DNA from: Amphiprion ocellaris
Lineage: Eukaryota; Chordata; Actinopteri; Pomacentridae
Direction: 5' to 3'
Length of the DNA stretch: 64,000 bases
Assembly (NCBI RefSeq): GCF_022539595.1
Contig: NC_072788.1
Location: 24,180,615 to 24,244,614, forward strand
Below, piece after piece: positions 36,501-50,149 of the stretch (the first letter of the stretch is position 1; each line of letters opens with the position of its first letter). The position numbers were made by a program, and so were the translations under genes. The notes under the pieces were generated by a model. The model was not told where the DNA came from. It ran no database searches and saw only the letters and a list, made by a program, of their open reading frames with translations.

Positions 36501-39500
36501 TAAGATTTAAGCACTCAGGGACAGTCTGACGGTTTGTGTTTATGTTAGGATCCACCAGACTTGATTTTGTGACTCATCTTATTGATCAGGTTACTGATCC
36601 ATAAAGTTTACAAGGTGTGTTTGTGTGTTTTCAGGTGTAGACGGAGGTGCTGTCAGAGTGACCGGAGCTAAAGGCTTTGCTCCGTCTCATGACTACAAGG
36701 TAAAACTGCTTTACGATCTTTGCGTTTAGTTTGTGACCTTTATTTTGAAGTTTCATCTCCATAATAATGAGTTCCTCCTTCCTCCAGGTGTGTGCGACTT
36801 ACATGGATGGTTTCAGAGCGACGGCGGTTTGTCCCGTCGGAGGTTCGAGAGCGGCAGAAAAGGCCCGACGAACCGCAGACAGCATCATCAAACGGTGACT
36901 GCGACAGGAAGTGATCCTCTGAACTTTACAGATTAGCAGGAATAACTCTGTCGTCTGTGGTTTGTAGGACCAAGCGAATGTTCAAGCAGTTGGGGATGGA
37001 AGATTTCAGCTCCGTCAACGTCCAGGTTCTCGGAGCTGAAGACACGTACGGCGCCAACGCTTGCAACAAGGTAACACATGTTCACAGACACTGGGTCTAA
37101 TGGTACAGTCCAAACGGTCAGCTGGTTGTGTCAATCTTTGTTAGTTGGTCTTTTCCAGTCTGGGTCAGTTGGTTTGTTCCAGTCAGGGTCAACTGGTTCC
37201 TTCCAGCCTGGGTCATCTGGTTCCTTACAGTTGTGTCAGTTGGTTCCGTCTACACTGGACCAGTTGTTTGTCTAATCTGGTTCAACTGGTTTGGTCCAGT
37301 TTTTGTTTGTTGATTTGTTCTAATATGGTTTAAATGGTTTGTTCCAGTCTGGTTTGTTTGGTTTGTTCTAGTCTGGTTTAAATGGTTTGTTCCAGTCTGG
37401 TTAGTTAATTCATTCGGTTTGTTGGTTTGTTCCAGTCTGGTCAGCTGGTTTGTTCAGTCAGTTGGCTCATTCCAGTCTGGGCCAGTTTTTCCTTCCTGTC
37501 TTGGTTAGTTGGTTGATTCCAGTCTGTGTCAGTTGGTTCCTTCCATTGTGGTTAGCTGCTTCATTTCTATCAGGGTTAGTTGGTTTGTTCCAGTCTTGGC
37601 TAGTTGGTTCCTTCCATTTTCTTCACTTGGTACCTTCCACTTTAGGCGAGTTGGTTTGTTCCAGTCTTGCTTAGTTGGTTCCTTCCAGTTTCGTCAGTTG
37701 GTTCCTTCCAGTCTGGATCAGTTGGTTTATCTATTTGGGTCAGTTTGTTTCTTCCAGCCGAGTCAGTTGGTTCTCTTCTGTCTTGGTTAGTTGGTTCCTT
37801 CAGGTTTGTCATTTGATTCCTTCCACTTTGGGTCAGTTGGTTTGTTCCAGCCTGAGTCACTATGTTCCCCTCAAACGATTCCCTTAAAGGAACCTCGTCC
37901 TCGTCTTAGCTGGTTAGCTACGCCCAAGACGATTGTGATTAGTTTTAGTAAATATGTCTTTTTTTTCCCCTCAAAGCACAGTGATAATGAGGTTCATCAG
38001 ATCATTCTGAGGTGTAGAATGGTCTGACTACTGTAGTTTTTGTGTGGCTCATCCAGCTTCCATTTAGAGGATCTCTGCTGGTTCTTCTGTATTTTCTTTC
38101 CTCATTCTTTCTCTCCAATGTTTTAACCTTGTCCAGACTCATCATCACTCCCAGTTTTAAAGCAGCAGTTAATCCCGTTTCACGCCTCTGAACTCCCTTC
38201 CATCGGTCGCTCTGTTCAGCCCTCCACCCTCAACCAGCGTCGCAGCTAAGCCTGTTTCAAGCCTCTTTTTGCCGCCTTTGCTGCTCTTCTTTTGCTCTTG
38301 AACGACACATTTGCTCGACAGCTTCCGGCTGATGTTGGCTTTTTGTGCCTGCAGAGCTCCAGGGAGGCGGTGATCTGGATGGCCGTCCACCACAAACAGA
38401 AGAAAGCTCTGGAAATCTTCTCCAGGGAAGTGGCTCCTGCGGGGACCGGCATGGGTACGGCAAACTCTCTTTAACCCCGTTTGGTATAAAAGTGCCTTTT
38501 TGATCCACTTAACATCCATATGAGCTGAAAACACCCGAGGTGGTTTAACTCCGATGGTTGTATAAGTGCATAAGAGAATCATGTGTACAGTTAAAACCGC
38601 AAGCAGATCAGCCATGGAAGACTTGCATAATCCATAAGAGCACCACTGTGTGCAGTGAAATCGATTGATTATTATTTAAGTAAAACTGGGACAAATCCTC
38701 CAGGGTTCCATCATTTCATCATCAACTTAAATCCACTGCTTCATTTGGTTACACACGATTAATAAAGTTTGTCCAAATTCGTGAAGTCAACTTAAAGTTT
38801 TCGAGTTTTCCAACTTTCTTTACCCAATTTTTTTTTACCCGTTCTTTATGTTTCTGTAGTCAATAATCTTAAAATGTCAGGGCCAGTTGCGAAAGGAGCA
38901 GTAAACCTCATTTAAAACTTTATTTTAGCAAGAGAAAGCATGATTTCAAGTCCACAAAAGTCAACTGCTATCACGAAAACAGAAAGATGAACAAGATTCT
39001 TTTAAAACACTGGTGCTTGACGGTGGTCCAAGGTGTTTCCAGGGTCCTTGAGGATGTTCCAGGGGTTCTGGAGGGGAAGTTATTAATCATCCTCTGGAGA
39101 TTGTGGATATGAAACCGGGTTCTCTCCAGATTCTTCTCCTAAAACATGTAGGTTTATCAGTGTAATCCCAAGTATTTATTATGTAATTAAGTGGATTAAA
39201 AAACCTCACGAAACTGAACTCTGTGGTTTGAGTTCCTCCCTAAACCAAGTGTTGGTCCTGCTGCAGATAAGGAGGCTTCTGACCTGCTGAACCTCATGTT
39301 GTTTACGGTGACACTCGGTTTGAACTCTGTGGCTGCTGGGAGGTTCGACGCTGTCAGAGTTTCTGAACTGAAACTAGGACACCAAGCTGATCTCGTTCCA
39401 ACACTGGAAAACTCACACTTTGTCTCTTTCCACAGCTCCTGGACTCACCGGCATCGCGGGCGGGAGACCCAGAGTGTGAGTTCAAACACAGATGCATCGC

Positions 39501-42500
39501 TGGTTTTTATGCAAACCTCACGGTAATCAGAGAATGTTTAATCATCTCTGTCCTCTTGGTTTCCAGGTCTCCCGTCCTGAAGCCATTTTTCTTCTTACAT
39601 CCCAAATCTGAGCTGACGGTGAGTCAGAAACAGGCAGAACTAACTGTCAGCAATTTATTTTGTTTGATTTTTTGTGATGAAGTAATTTCAAGAAGAAACC
39701 TGATGTGTCAGGAAGTTTGTCATGAATTACTGTCTGTCCGGGTTTCACTGAAAATCCCCGTGTTTGACTCCTGTTCATCCATAGTTTTAGTCACATATTA
39801 CATATAAGGAGGATTTTCTTTATGAATTTGTTTAAATATAATTAATGTTTATGAAGATAGAAAGCTTTTATTCATCTTCACATAAATGCACTTCTATAAA
39901 GTGGCTATTTATCAGAATAAATGTCTTAAAAAAAAAAAGAAAACTATGATATAAACCACAGACTCTATATATGTAGGTAAAAATCTTGTAGTGTCTATGA
40001 AACTAAATATCTTAAACACATCTTTGTAAATAACGTTCTTTGCAAAGTGATTGTACGTGAAGATATATATTCATAATGTTTTTATATATTTCTTTACGGA
40101 TAAGAATTGGACAAATATAAATTTTTCAGTATATTTTTCAACACATTTCTTAAAATATCTTTATCTAAATAAGAAAAAGGTGTATAATAATATCTTTATA
40201 TGCAATTTTAAAATACATTTTTAGAAATATTCAAATGCAAAGCTTATATAAATAAGAATACATACATGAAAATGATATTTATGTAAGTAAATATGTCTTT
40301 ATATAAAGTGGATAAATGGATATATATCTCAATAACGTGACGTAATATAAGAGGATCAATATGTGTTTCTGATTATGAATATCATAAAATCTCTTTATGT
40401 AAATATCTTTTTACATGATAAATAACCATATGTAGCCTGAATGTATATAAAGATGCAGATCTGAAATTATGTTTGCAGTAATTTTTTTGGGAAAAGCGAC
40501 TCTATGAACTAAAATATATTTATATAAAAATGGCTTTATCCATAGACTTTTTGTAAATGTAGAAAAATAAAAAAATATCTAAATATTCTCTCTTATGAGT
40601 CTGTTTATATAAATATTCTGATGTAAATAGAGTCGAAATAGAGCTAAATATCTTTAAATGTAGTCTAACAGCAGTAGGTGTTCATGTGACGGCAGGTGGA
40701 CATTCATGCCGGTGGAGAACTGGTGGAGTCACTTTCAGAGGTGGGGCCAGACACACCTGAGCAGGATGAAGCCCTGCCCACCTCAGAGGACGTACCTGAC
40801 ACAGGTAAAGAAGCACTCGGTGGTTTAACTACAACACCTGAGTGTCTACAGACATGCTTAAAACCACTTTTTGGTTGTAGAGAATGAGGACATGGAGGTA
40901 CATCAGAAGGTTCCACGGGGCCTTGAATAGATTCCATAGGTCCTTGAAGAAACACCATCTGTGCCTCAGAAAGTTCCAGGGGTCCTTGAAAAGACTATAG
41001 TGGTCTTCAAGGAGTTCCTTAAGAGTGTGCAAACGTTTCTTGGTGGTGTTTTGGGGGTTCTTGGAGCAACTTCCACAGTCATTGATGGGGGTGTTTCATT
41101 CAAATGGGAACTGATGAAGTTACATGGGTCCTTCACGAGGGTCCAGGAATTTTTGAATGCCTGTACAGATCTTTTAAAGCCATCTTGGTCTTCAAGGGAG
41201 CCTCAATAGTCTTTGAGGAGGTCTGTAGGTTCTGTAGGTGGCTCAAATGGTCTTTGAGGAGGTTCCAGGGGTTCTTCAGGAAGCTTACCTGGTAGCTGAG
41301 GAAATTCTAGGGGTCCTCAAGGATTTTTGTCCTTGAGAGAATTCCAGGGTTCTTGAAGAGGCATGAATGATTTTGGGAAGTTACAGAATTTCTCCAGGGC
41401 TGTAATGGTTGCAGGTGTCCTTGAAGAAGTTCCTGGAGACCTTTGAAAGGCTGCATCAGGTCCCAAAGAAATCTGATGGTTCCTGAGAAGGTTCCAGGGG
41501 TCATTGATGGTGCCCTTTGGAAAACCTTCTTAGCCTTCGTGGGTGTTCAGATGATCTTTGACAGCCTTCCAAAGTTCCACAATGGATTCAAATGGTCTGC
41601 GAGTACTTCAGGTAATCTTTGAGGTGTTCAGAGAGGATTAGATGTTCTTTGAGAAGGTTTTAGGAATCCTTTAGGAAGCTTACATGGTAGCTGAGTCAGT
41701 TCCAGGGTTTTTTAAGGGTTCTGGGGTTGTCCTCAGGGATGTTCCAGAGTTCTTGAGGAGGTTTGATTGATTTTTAGAAAGTTTCTGGCATGCTTGATGA
41801 GATAGGTTTTAATAGGTTATAGAACTCCTTAAGGGACAGAAATGGTGATTTAACTACAAACAGAGACTGACCAGAACTATGATCCAGTTTAATTCCACCC
41901 AATCAGAAACCAATCCTGTTTACCTCCAGACAACAAACCACAAGCTAAGACATAACAAATAAAATAAAATTATAGTAAAAATGTCTTTAAAGTTAACTAA
42001 CATTCTGATAAAAGTCAATAGACAGACGTTCAGATCAGTGAGAGGTTGTGAGAAACAGTTTGGACTCCACAGCTACACAGCATTACCACAGTGTGGGTGT
42101 GTTTGTGTGTCTTTTGTATATGTGGTATTCCTGAGAATAACAAGCTGTGCCAGTTTTCATCCTTTCACCCTTTAAACCAGCGCTTTACTCACATGGCTCT
42201 GCACAACACTCAGCAGAGTTCAGACAAGCTGCTAAGAGTCTCTCAACCCAGCTTAAAGAAACCAAATTTACTGACAACATCAGAGAGAAAAACACTTGCA
42301 TACCAAGTCCTGGCTGCTTCCCCTACCTTCACATTCCTGGCTGAGCACAACAAGGCCTCTCCAATCACAAAGGCCAACCCCAGAGAGTACAAAACACTCA
42401 AATTAAATGAGAAAGGACAGAGCTGCTGTTTTTAATATGTGTTCACCTGGTTTTGTTTATGAATCGCAGTTATTGACCGACTGGAGCTGTGATTTATTCC

Positions 42501-45500
42501 AGTATTATTCATTTCTGATGGCAGGAGCTGCATTCAAACAGACTTTTTAATCAGTTTTACAATTTGAGAGGTTAAAATTCAGATTAAATGGTCCTTGAGG
42601 GCCTGAAGATCCTTGACAGGTGCTTAAATCATGCTTAAGGTGTTCCAGGCTTCGTTGATGGGATTCTCGATGAGCATTATCTGAAGGTCTACCTGGCTTG
42701 AGAGGGGTTAAAATGTCCTTGACAGGTGCTTGAGAGTGCTTGAATAGTGCTTGAGGGGGCTCATGTTGGTCATGATGAGGTTTATGTGGAAGCGTACTGG
42801 GTTTTTACGGAGGTTCTGGAGTCCTTAAGGGGTTAACAGTGTCTTTGACAGGGCTCAGATGGTTCTTGATAAGGTTTTTGTCAAGGGTTGCTTGATGTAG
42901 TTCTGTTTGAATATTGGTGGTTTTGGACTCAGTGGCAGCTCAAATTATCCCTAAGAAGGTATTTTGTCACCGTTAGCTGAGCAAAGCAATCAAGTTTTTT
43001 GGTTTTCCGGTCTCTTCCAGACTTGCCCAGCGGACCAAACAGCTACAGACTGGAGGAGCTGGCCTATACAAGGAGCGGCGACAAAGGCGACTCGGCTAAC
43101 ATCGGTGAGAACTAAGAAGTAAACCTCAGACACGACATTTACTAAACTGCTAAAACACAGCAGATTAAAGCCGACCTTCACTTCATCCACACCAGAAGGA
43201 GCAAAGTTTGGTTATTTAAAACCAACCAGTCTGAGAGCAGGATTCTCTTTGGCAGTGGTTAGCTTAGATGTTATGTTCCAACGTTTCCAGTAATATCCTT
43301 CTTTTAGCTCATCTTGCAGAGTTACATCTTCACATTGATACCACTTTCGTCTGGTATCGTACAAAATCTACAACCATCCATAAGCCTGTTAGCTTAGCAT
43401 AATGATTTAAAACAGCTGGCTTGGCTTTATCAGAGGTCAATAAAATCGTTACATCTTGTTTGTTTTTTGGCCAAGAAAAAGTCCAGCGTGTAAAACAGTT
43501 ACAGATCGGTGCAGGTAGGTAGATTTTGGTCACTTTACATAGTCTTTATGCTAAGCTAAGCTATGTGGCTACTGGCTGTTGATGGATCAATCCTGTCATG
43601 CAGCTCCTAGGAAGACTGCAAATAGAAATATTTTTGTAGCGTGCTGAAGTAAGCCTTTAAATGCGTTTTGTTTATAATTTGTGACAAAATGAGCCTGCGA
43701 ATGTTGCTAGCGTCCAATGCTACAATGTTTTACTGATTCTTGTACTTTTTGATGTGAAAAAACTTCAGGCACACTTCCATTTGTTATTAACGGAAGGTGT
43801 TTTTTATTCTTCAACATTGAACACCAACATACACTCGAGTTGTCTCTGTCTGTGTTCAGGTGTGATCGCTCGCCATCCCCTCTTCTTCCCCTACCTGAAG
43901 AAACACCTGACTTCTTCTGTGGTGCAGGAATACTTCTGCCACCTCTTCGCGCCGGAAGAGAAGAACCCTGTTACAAGGTGAGTGCTGACAAAAACACACC
44001 AAGACTCTACAACGCTTTGTTGCACAGAAAAACTGCCGGTATCACCACAAAGAAAAACTTCTGCTGTTTATCTTGACGTGTCGTACATTATGAAATGATA
44101 GAGCATCCATGAGTTGTTCAACCAAGAATCAGGAGTGCGAAAACAGAAATTCATAGAGATGTTGTTTGCAGAAGTTTGTCTTCATAACTCTATTACTTGG
44201 GCTTTTTTTTTGTTTTTTGATGTTAACGTATGCAATGGATCCACATTACTTTCAATTTGGCATAAAGTTAAGATGATATTTCTCACCAACACTCAGAGAC
44301 TAACTATAAGAGAATTTAAAAAAAGATGCATGTTTTAGGACTGAGTTTGACTCTTTTCTAATGAAACTGTCTTTAAAATCTGCTGCACGGGTTGAAGAAG
44401 TGGCTCTAAACACACAGAAAAAGAAGCAAAAATTGTCATGAAAGACAAAATCTTCTAGTTGATAACATGACAGTCATGGTCAACGTGATAACAAATGATG
44501 CACAATGACCACAAAGAGGCACAAAACTATTAGAAAGGGATGAAAAATGACTGCACATGGCACAAAATGACCACAGAAGGGCACAAACCCACTACAAAAG
44601 GGTAAAAAAAAAAAAATCAGTACAGACAATACTAAATGACCAGACATGATGCAAAATGAAATCAAGAAGGCACAAAGAAAGGGATGCAGTTTAATCACAA
44701 ATGACTGAAAATGAGTCAAAATGGTCAAAAAAATGACAACAGACAACAAAACATGACCTTCAAAGACACACAAAAATACTAGAAAGGGATTCAGAATGAC
44801 CACCATTGGCACTAAATGACCACACATGATGCAATAATTACCACAAAGAGACACAAAACTATTACAAATGAATGCAGAATGACCACAAATGGCACAAAAT
44901 TATCACAAAAGCCACTAAAAAAGCTTTACAATTGCCACAAACGACACAAAATGACCACAGAGAGGCACGAAAACTGTACGAAGTGACGCAAAATGAAATC
45001 AGGAAGGCACAAACCTACCAGAACTTATTTAATTTCCCTCCAGGGATTAATAAAGTCATCTAAATCTCAGTCTAGGTGATCACAAATGACACAAACTGAC
45101 CACAACAATGCACTAACAACACTACCAGAAGGTCAAGTTGTGTGGTTTAATTTGATATGCGCTAAACTCAACTGCAGTAAACACCTTGAAAGCAGTTCAT
45201 CCGAGGAGGAGAACCCTAACCCCATTTGTTTGAAATTAAATCTGAAACATAATAAAGTATATTCAAGTGAAGGGATCTGAATAATTTCTAAAGCTACTCT
45301 GAGAAATAGAACTATAGTAAATAAACTTGGCGTTTAAATGGTCAGACTGAGCTCAGCAGATAATACAGACAACAAGTAGAAGAACATGGAGGATGTTAGT
45401 GTGGTTTTCCTGCAGCGGTATCTTTCCATCTTGGTTGTGACTAATATCTGCAGTCGAGGAGTCGAAAGTGTTCACCAGACAAGCGATGACCGCTTTGCTT

Positions 45501-48500
45501 CCTCCACCCAGCTGTCAGAGATTTCAACACACGCAGTGGCAGCGATCTGTGGTCGGCGTAATCGCTGTCAGACGTTCGACAGGGGGAAAAAAAACGCAGA
45601 AAACAATGTGAAACCGAGTGGCAGGCGAGCGGATAATAGTCAGATACTGCAGTCAGAGGAACCACGATGCTCAAACCGCAGGAAACCCACAGTAAAGAGT
45701 GTTTATCTGCTGATCACGAATCCTCACTGAACTTTACAAGGCCACAATCTCTGTTATTTGACGTTTTAGGGAATTCCTGCCACTCTTTGAGTCTGTTTTT
45801 ATACCTTTCCCCAAATATGTCAACACGTTCTTTGTGCATTGTGCTTTAACCCCCCAAAGTCGTCTATATTTAATCTGCTAAACCCGTTTTCAAGTACCAA
45901 ACAGTACAGGTTTGTCAGATAAGAACAAAAATCTGTGGAAAGTACACATACTGTGACACCCAAGGACAAGACTTGATTAAATCTGAAGTCTTTGAGTCTT
46001 TGAAGGACTGTATAGGTCAAGCCTCAAGTCTTTAGAGGAGAAGTCTAAGTCAAGGCTCAACTCTGTAACATCGAGTCCAAGCCAAGTCTGAAGTCTTTAA
46101 TCTTTGAAGGTATTAGGCCTTAGTCAAGTGTTACATCTTAAGTCAGATCTCAAACCAGTAGATGGTAAGTCCAAGTCAAATCTGAGGTCTTTAGTCTTTG
46201 AAGGTATTAGGCCTTAGTTGGGTTTCACATCTTTGAGGAGTCCAAGTCAGATTTTTAGAAGAAAAGTTCAAGTCAAGACTCAAACCGGTAGATGGAAGGT
46301 CCAAGTCATGTCTGAGGTCTTCGAGTCTTTAAAGGCAAGTCCAAGGCCAGGTATACATCTTTAGAGTTGAAGACCAAGTCATACCTCAAGTTTTCAAGAG
46401 CATCCGCAGTCCGAATCAATTCCTAAATCTGTTGAGTGCAGAGTTCAAGTCCTACACTTTTCAGTGTTTGAAGTCCTGGTCAAGTCTGAAGTCTCTGAAG
46501 ACCTGTCCAAGTGAGGACTCAATTCTTTAGCCTTATTCAAGTCTCACATTTCTGAGGAGCAGTTCTTTAGGTCTAAAAAACAGATCATGTCTCAGGTCTT
46601 TGAAAGCCTGTCCTAGTCAAGGTTCAGATCTTTAGAGATAAAAGTCAAATCAAGGCTTAACTATATAACTCGTCTAAGCCAAGTCTTTGAGTCTTTGAAT
46701 GTATTAGGCCTTAGTCAAGTCTCACAACTTAGAGGATTTCAAGTCTACATTCACATCTTTCACCTAAACTAGACCAAGCTGAGTCTCGTGTCTTTAGATG
46801 GAAAGTCCAAATGAGTTTTGAATATTTGGATAAAGCAAAAAACTAACAAAAACCATAGTGAATATCCTTTTAATATATTAGATGACGAGTCCAAGTCAGA
46901 TCTCAAATCCTACAGAGTAGAAGTCCTACTTTTTCAGTCTCTGAAGTAAAGTCTTTAGAAAGTAAGTCTTAGTCACTGAAGACCAAGTCTCTCAAGGCCA
47001 GTCCAAGTCAAGTCTCGAATGTGTTCAAGTCTCTCGCCTTTAAATCTTGTCTACAGTCTAAAGAAAGGACAGATCTAATTCAGTTTTCAGGTCTGAGACA
47101 TGTCTCATATCTTGAACAGCTGGTTGAAAAACATAAAACTAAGAAGAATTCTAATGAACCATTATTTTGGTATTTTACAGACAAAATGTAATTGAAAGAC
47201 AATTTTATTGGATCCTGATGAGTCAAAGACAAGTTACAAGTGCCAGATCTTTCAGTCTTTGAAGGCAGGTCCAGGTGTAGCGTTAACCCTTTAGAGCGCA
47301 AATTCAAATCAAAGCTCAAGTCCAAGTCACGTCTCAGGTCTTTACAAGGAAAGACAAAAACAATCCAAAATGTATTTGAAAAAGGTATTGATTCATCTGT
47401 AATGAAACTGTTAGTTGCACATCTTAAAGGGCGGTTTTCCTTTAAGGCATAACATTTTGCAGCATTTGTTATCGTGAATCCTCCGGATAATTAGAGGAAA
47501 TCTAAAATTCTACTTAAAACACCAAAACCAAACAGCTGGCTCCATTTTTAAAGCCCACAAGTACCAGACGGACAAAGATGTAACAGAGCACTGAAGACAC
47601 TGAAGGATGGCTGTGGGTTAGAAATGGACTTATGAAGAAAACCACAACAGACTGAGGAAAACCAGGAACTTCCACTGAAACCAAGACACAACATTACTGA
47701 CTGTCATCCCCTCCTCCAAGGTAATCAGCCCGTATGAAGACATAATAGAAAGCAGGGGTTTGCAGTTGGACCGCCGGAGGCCCTGGATGCTCAGGTTGTC
47801 TCCAAACAAACACAAGAAAAGTGTTTTTATTTACTCGGCACAGAGACGAGCTTTCTGCAAGATAACAAAGACGTTGAGGCAGCTGGTACAGACTAAGATA
47901 TTTTTAAAAAATTGAAAGGAGTGCTTGTCCAGAGTTGTTGTTTACATTTTTCTCTTTATAATAGAAGCAAATATGACTTTTTTATTGATTTCTGTCTTGC
48001 AAAATAAGGACAGAAAACCAGTAAAGCATGTTAAAGCTTTGAGAAAGTCTCATTTCCTGCAGTATTTGACAGTCTAGCTTTACATACAGTACGTACACAA
48101 CAGAAGTGGACACACCCTTGGGCAGTATTGCTTACACAGCAGATGTTTCCAAATTGCATCACTTTTCAATAATTGCATCACTTCTATGTTGAACAGTAGG
48201 GTGTTTTCTCTCATGTAAAATTAGAAGATAGCAGATTAGATGTTCTATAATAAAATGAAAGGCTCCACAGTTATTTTGAAATACACAGAAAGTATCCATG
48301 GAATTACAGAGATAGTTATTTGCTTTTCAAATGTACAATAATATTGTGATTTCATAGATAACATCCTTTAATAGATGAAACTGTTGAATTCAAGTTTCAT
48401 ACTTTGCGCCCATTAGATACTAGTGATAATTACCTGAAAAAGAAATAATACTTCATGCACATACTCCATAAAACTGGATGATAACAAATGACAGCTTCTT

Positions 48501-49909
48501 CCAACCATATGTAATAAAAGGTATTTCCATGTGCTGAACACCAGGGGGTGCAGTCAAAATATTATACAGATTTACAGAAATAAAGCAAAGCTATATGAAA
48601 ATGAAGCGTAACGTGCTAAAGCTGCACCACCCGTCAGAAAGGACCAAATTAAATTGACCAAGATTTAATATCGAAAAGCAATAAAAGGTGGAAAAAAGAT
48701 TCTAAAGTGGGGGAATAGATTTTATAAGAACAATGGTATTACACTCCCCCAACTGTGCTTCACTGTCAGGACTATGCATCAGAAATTTTTTTTTAAAAGT
48801 AGTAAACAATTTATTTAATTCAGTGTCACTTCAGCGTTGTTACCAAAGTAGCCGCTGTTCGTTTATTATACAGAAACTATGGACATGAAGCAAAACTATA
48901 TGTCAGTCAGGCATAAGATGCTACAGCTGCTGGACCTGCCAGATGGAACCAAATTATACTGACCATGATTTACTGTTGAAAAAGAATAAAAAAGTCAAAC
49001 TTCTAATTAGATTTTATAGGCAGTGTATCATTAAACTCCCACCACCATGCTTCATTGTCAGGACTACGCATCAGAAAAACAGAACAAGAAGCAAACAATT
49101 TCATTCATTCAGTTTTATTTCAACATTGTTCCCACTTTTGGCCTGAGTAGCCGCTGTTTAGCAGAAATTTCCTCAACACTTCTTTCTTTGTATTGAACAA
49201 CAGGGGGCGCGGTTCATATATTATACAGAAATTACGGACATGAAGCAAAACTATGTTGAAGCAAGATGTTAGATGCTAAGGTTGCTTGACCTGGTTAACG
49301 AAAACAAATTCAATTGACCAGGATTTAGTGTTGAAAAGTGGAAAACTTCTAAGGAGAGTGAATAGATTTTTATAAGCAGTGTATCATCACACTCCCGCCT
49401 CCATGCTTCACTGTCAGGACTATGCGTCAGAAACACAAAACAAGTAGTAGCACTTAAGCTGCAGGACCTGCTGGATGAAACCAAATTAAATTAACCACGT
49501 TTTAGTGTTGAAAATCAATAAAAACAGAAACCTCCTAAGGGGGGGTGAATACATTTTCTAGGGAGCGTGCTTCACTGTCAGGACTATGCATCACAAAAAC
49601 AGAGTAAGTAGTAAACAATATAAGGCGTTGTAGAGATTAGAGGACATGAAGCAAAGCTATACATGAGCGAGACGCGAGATGCTAAAGGTGCTAATGTGGC
49701 AGGTACGCTGGAGACGCTGCACATGTGCGCAACCGGCGGACATGTTTGAGCGGTGACGCAGTGCGCGGCGTGTTAGCGATTAGCGTAATGAAGCGGTGGA
49801 GGTCGTAAAGCTCGCTGACCTGCGTCTCCTCTCGCACCCGAAACGCCTCGCCGCCGCCACAGACGCTTCATTAGTGCACCTCCACCGCTTGTTAACCCGG
49901 CAGGAGGCC

Positions 49910-49948
<39 letters not shown>

Positions 49949-50091
49949 CCACACAGCCACACACAACACACACAACACACACATTTAACTGCTTTAACTG
50001 CTTAAACACACACACATGCTCACCAGTTTAGCATATGATCACATTTACAAACGTGCACAAACACACATACTGATCAAGCATGCTTAACTGT

Positions 50092-50149
<58 letters not shown>

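Noticed and set aside
38169..38615. 148-codon minus-strand frame over exon 13
   Set aside because: It is the shadow of the real plus-strand exon 13; no domain is recognised.
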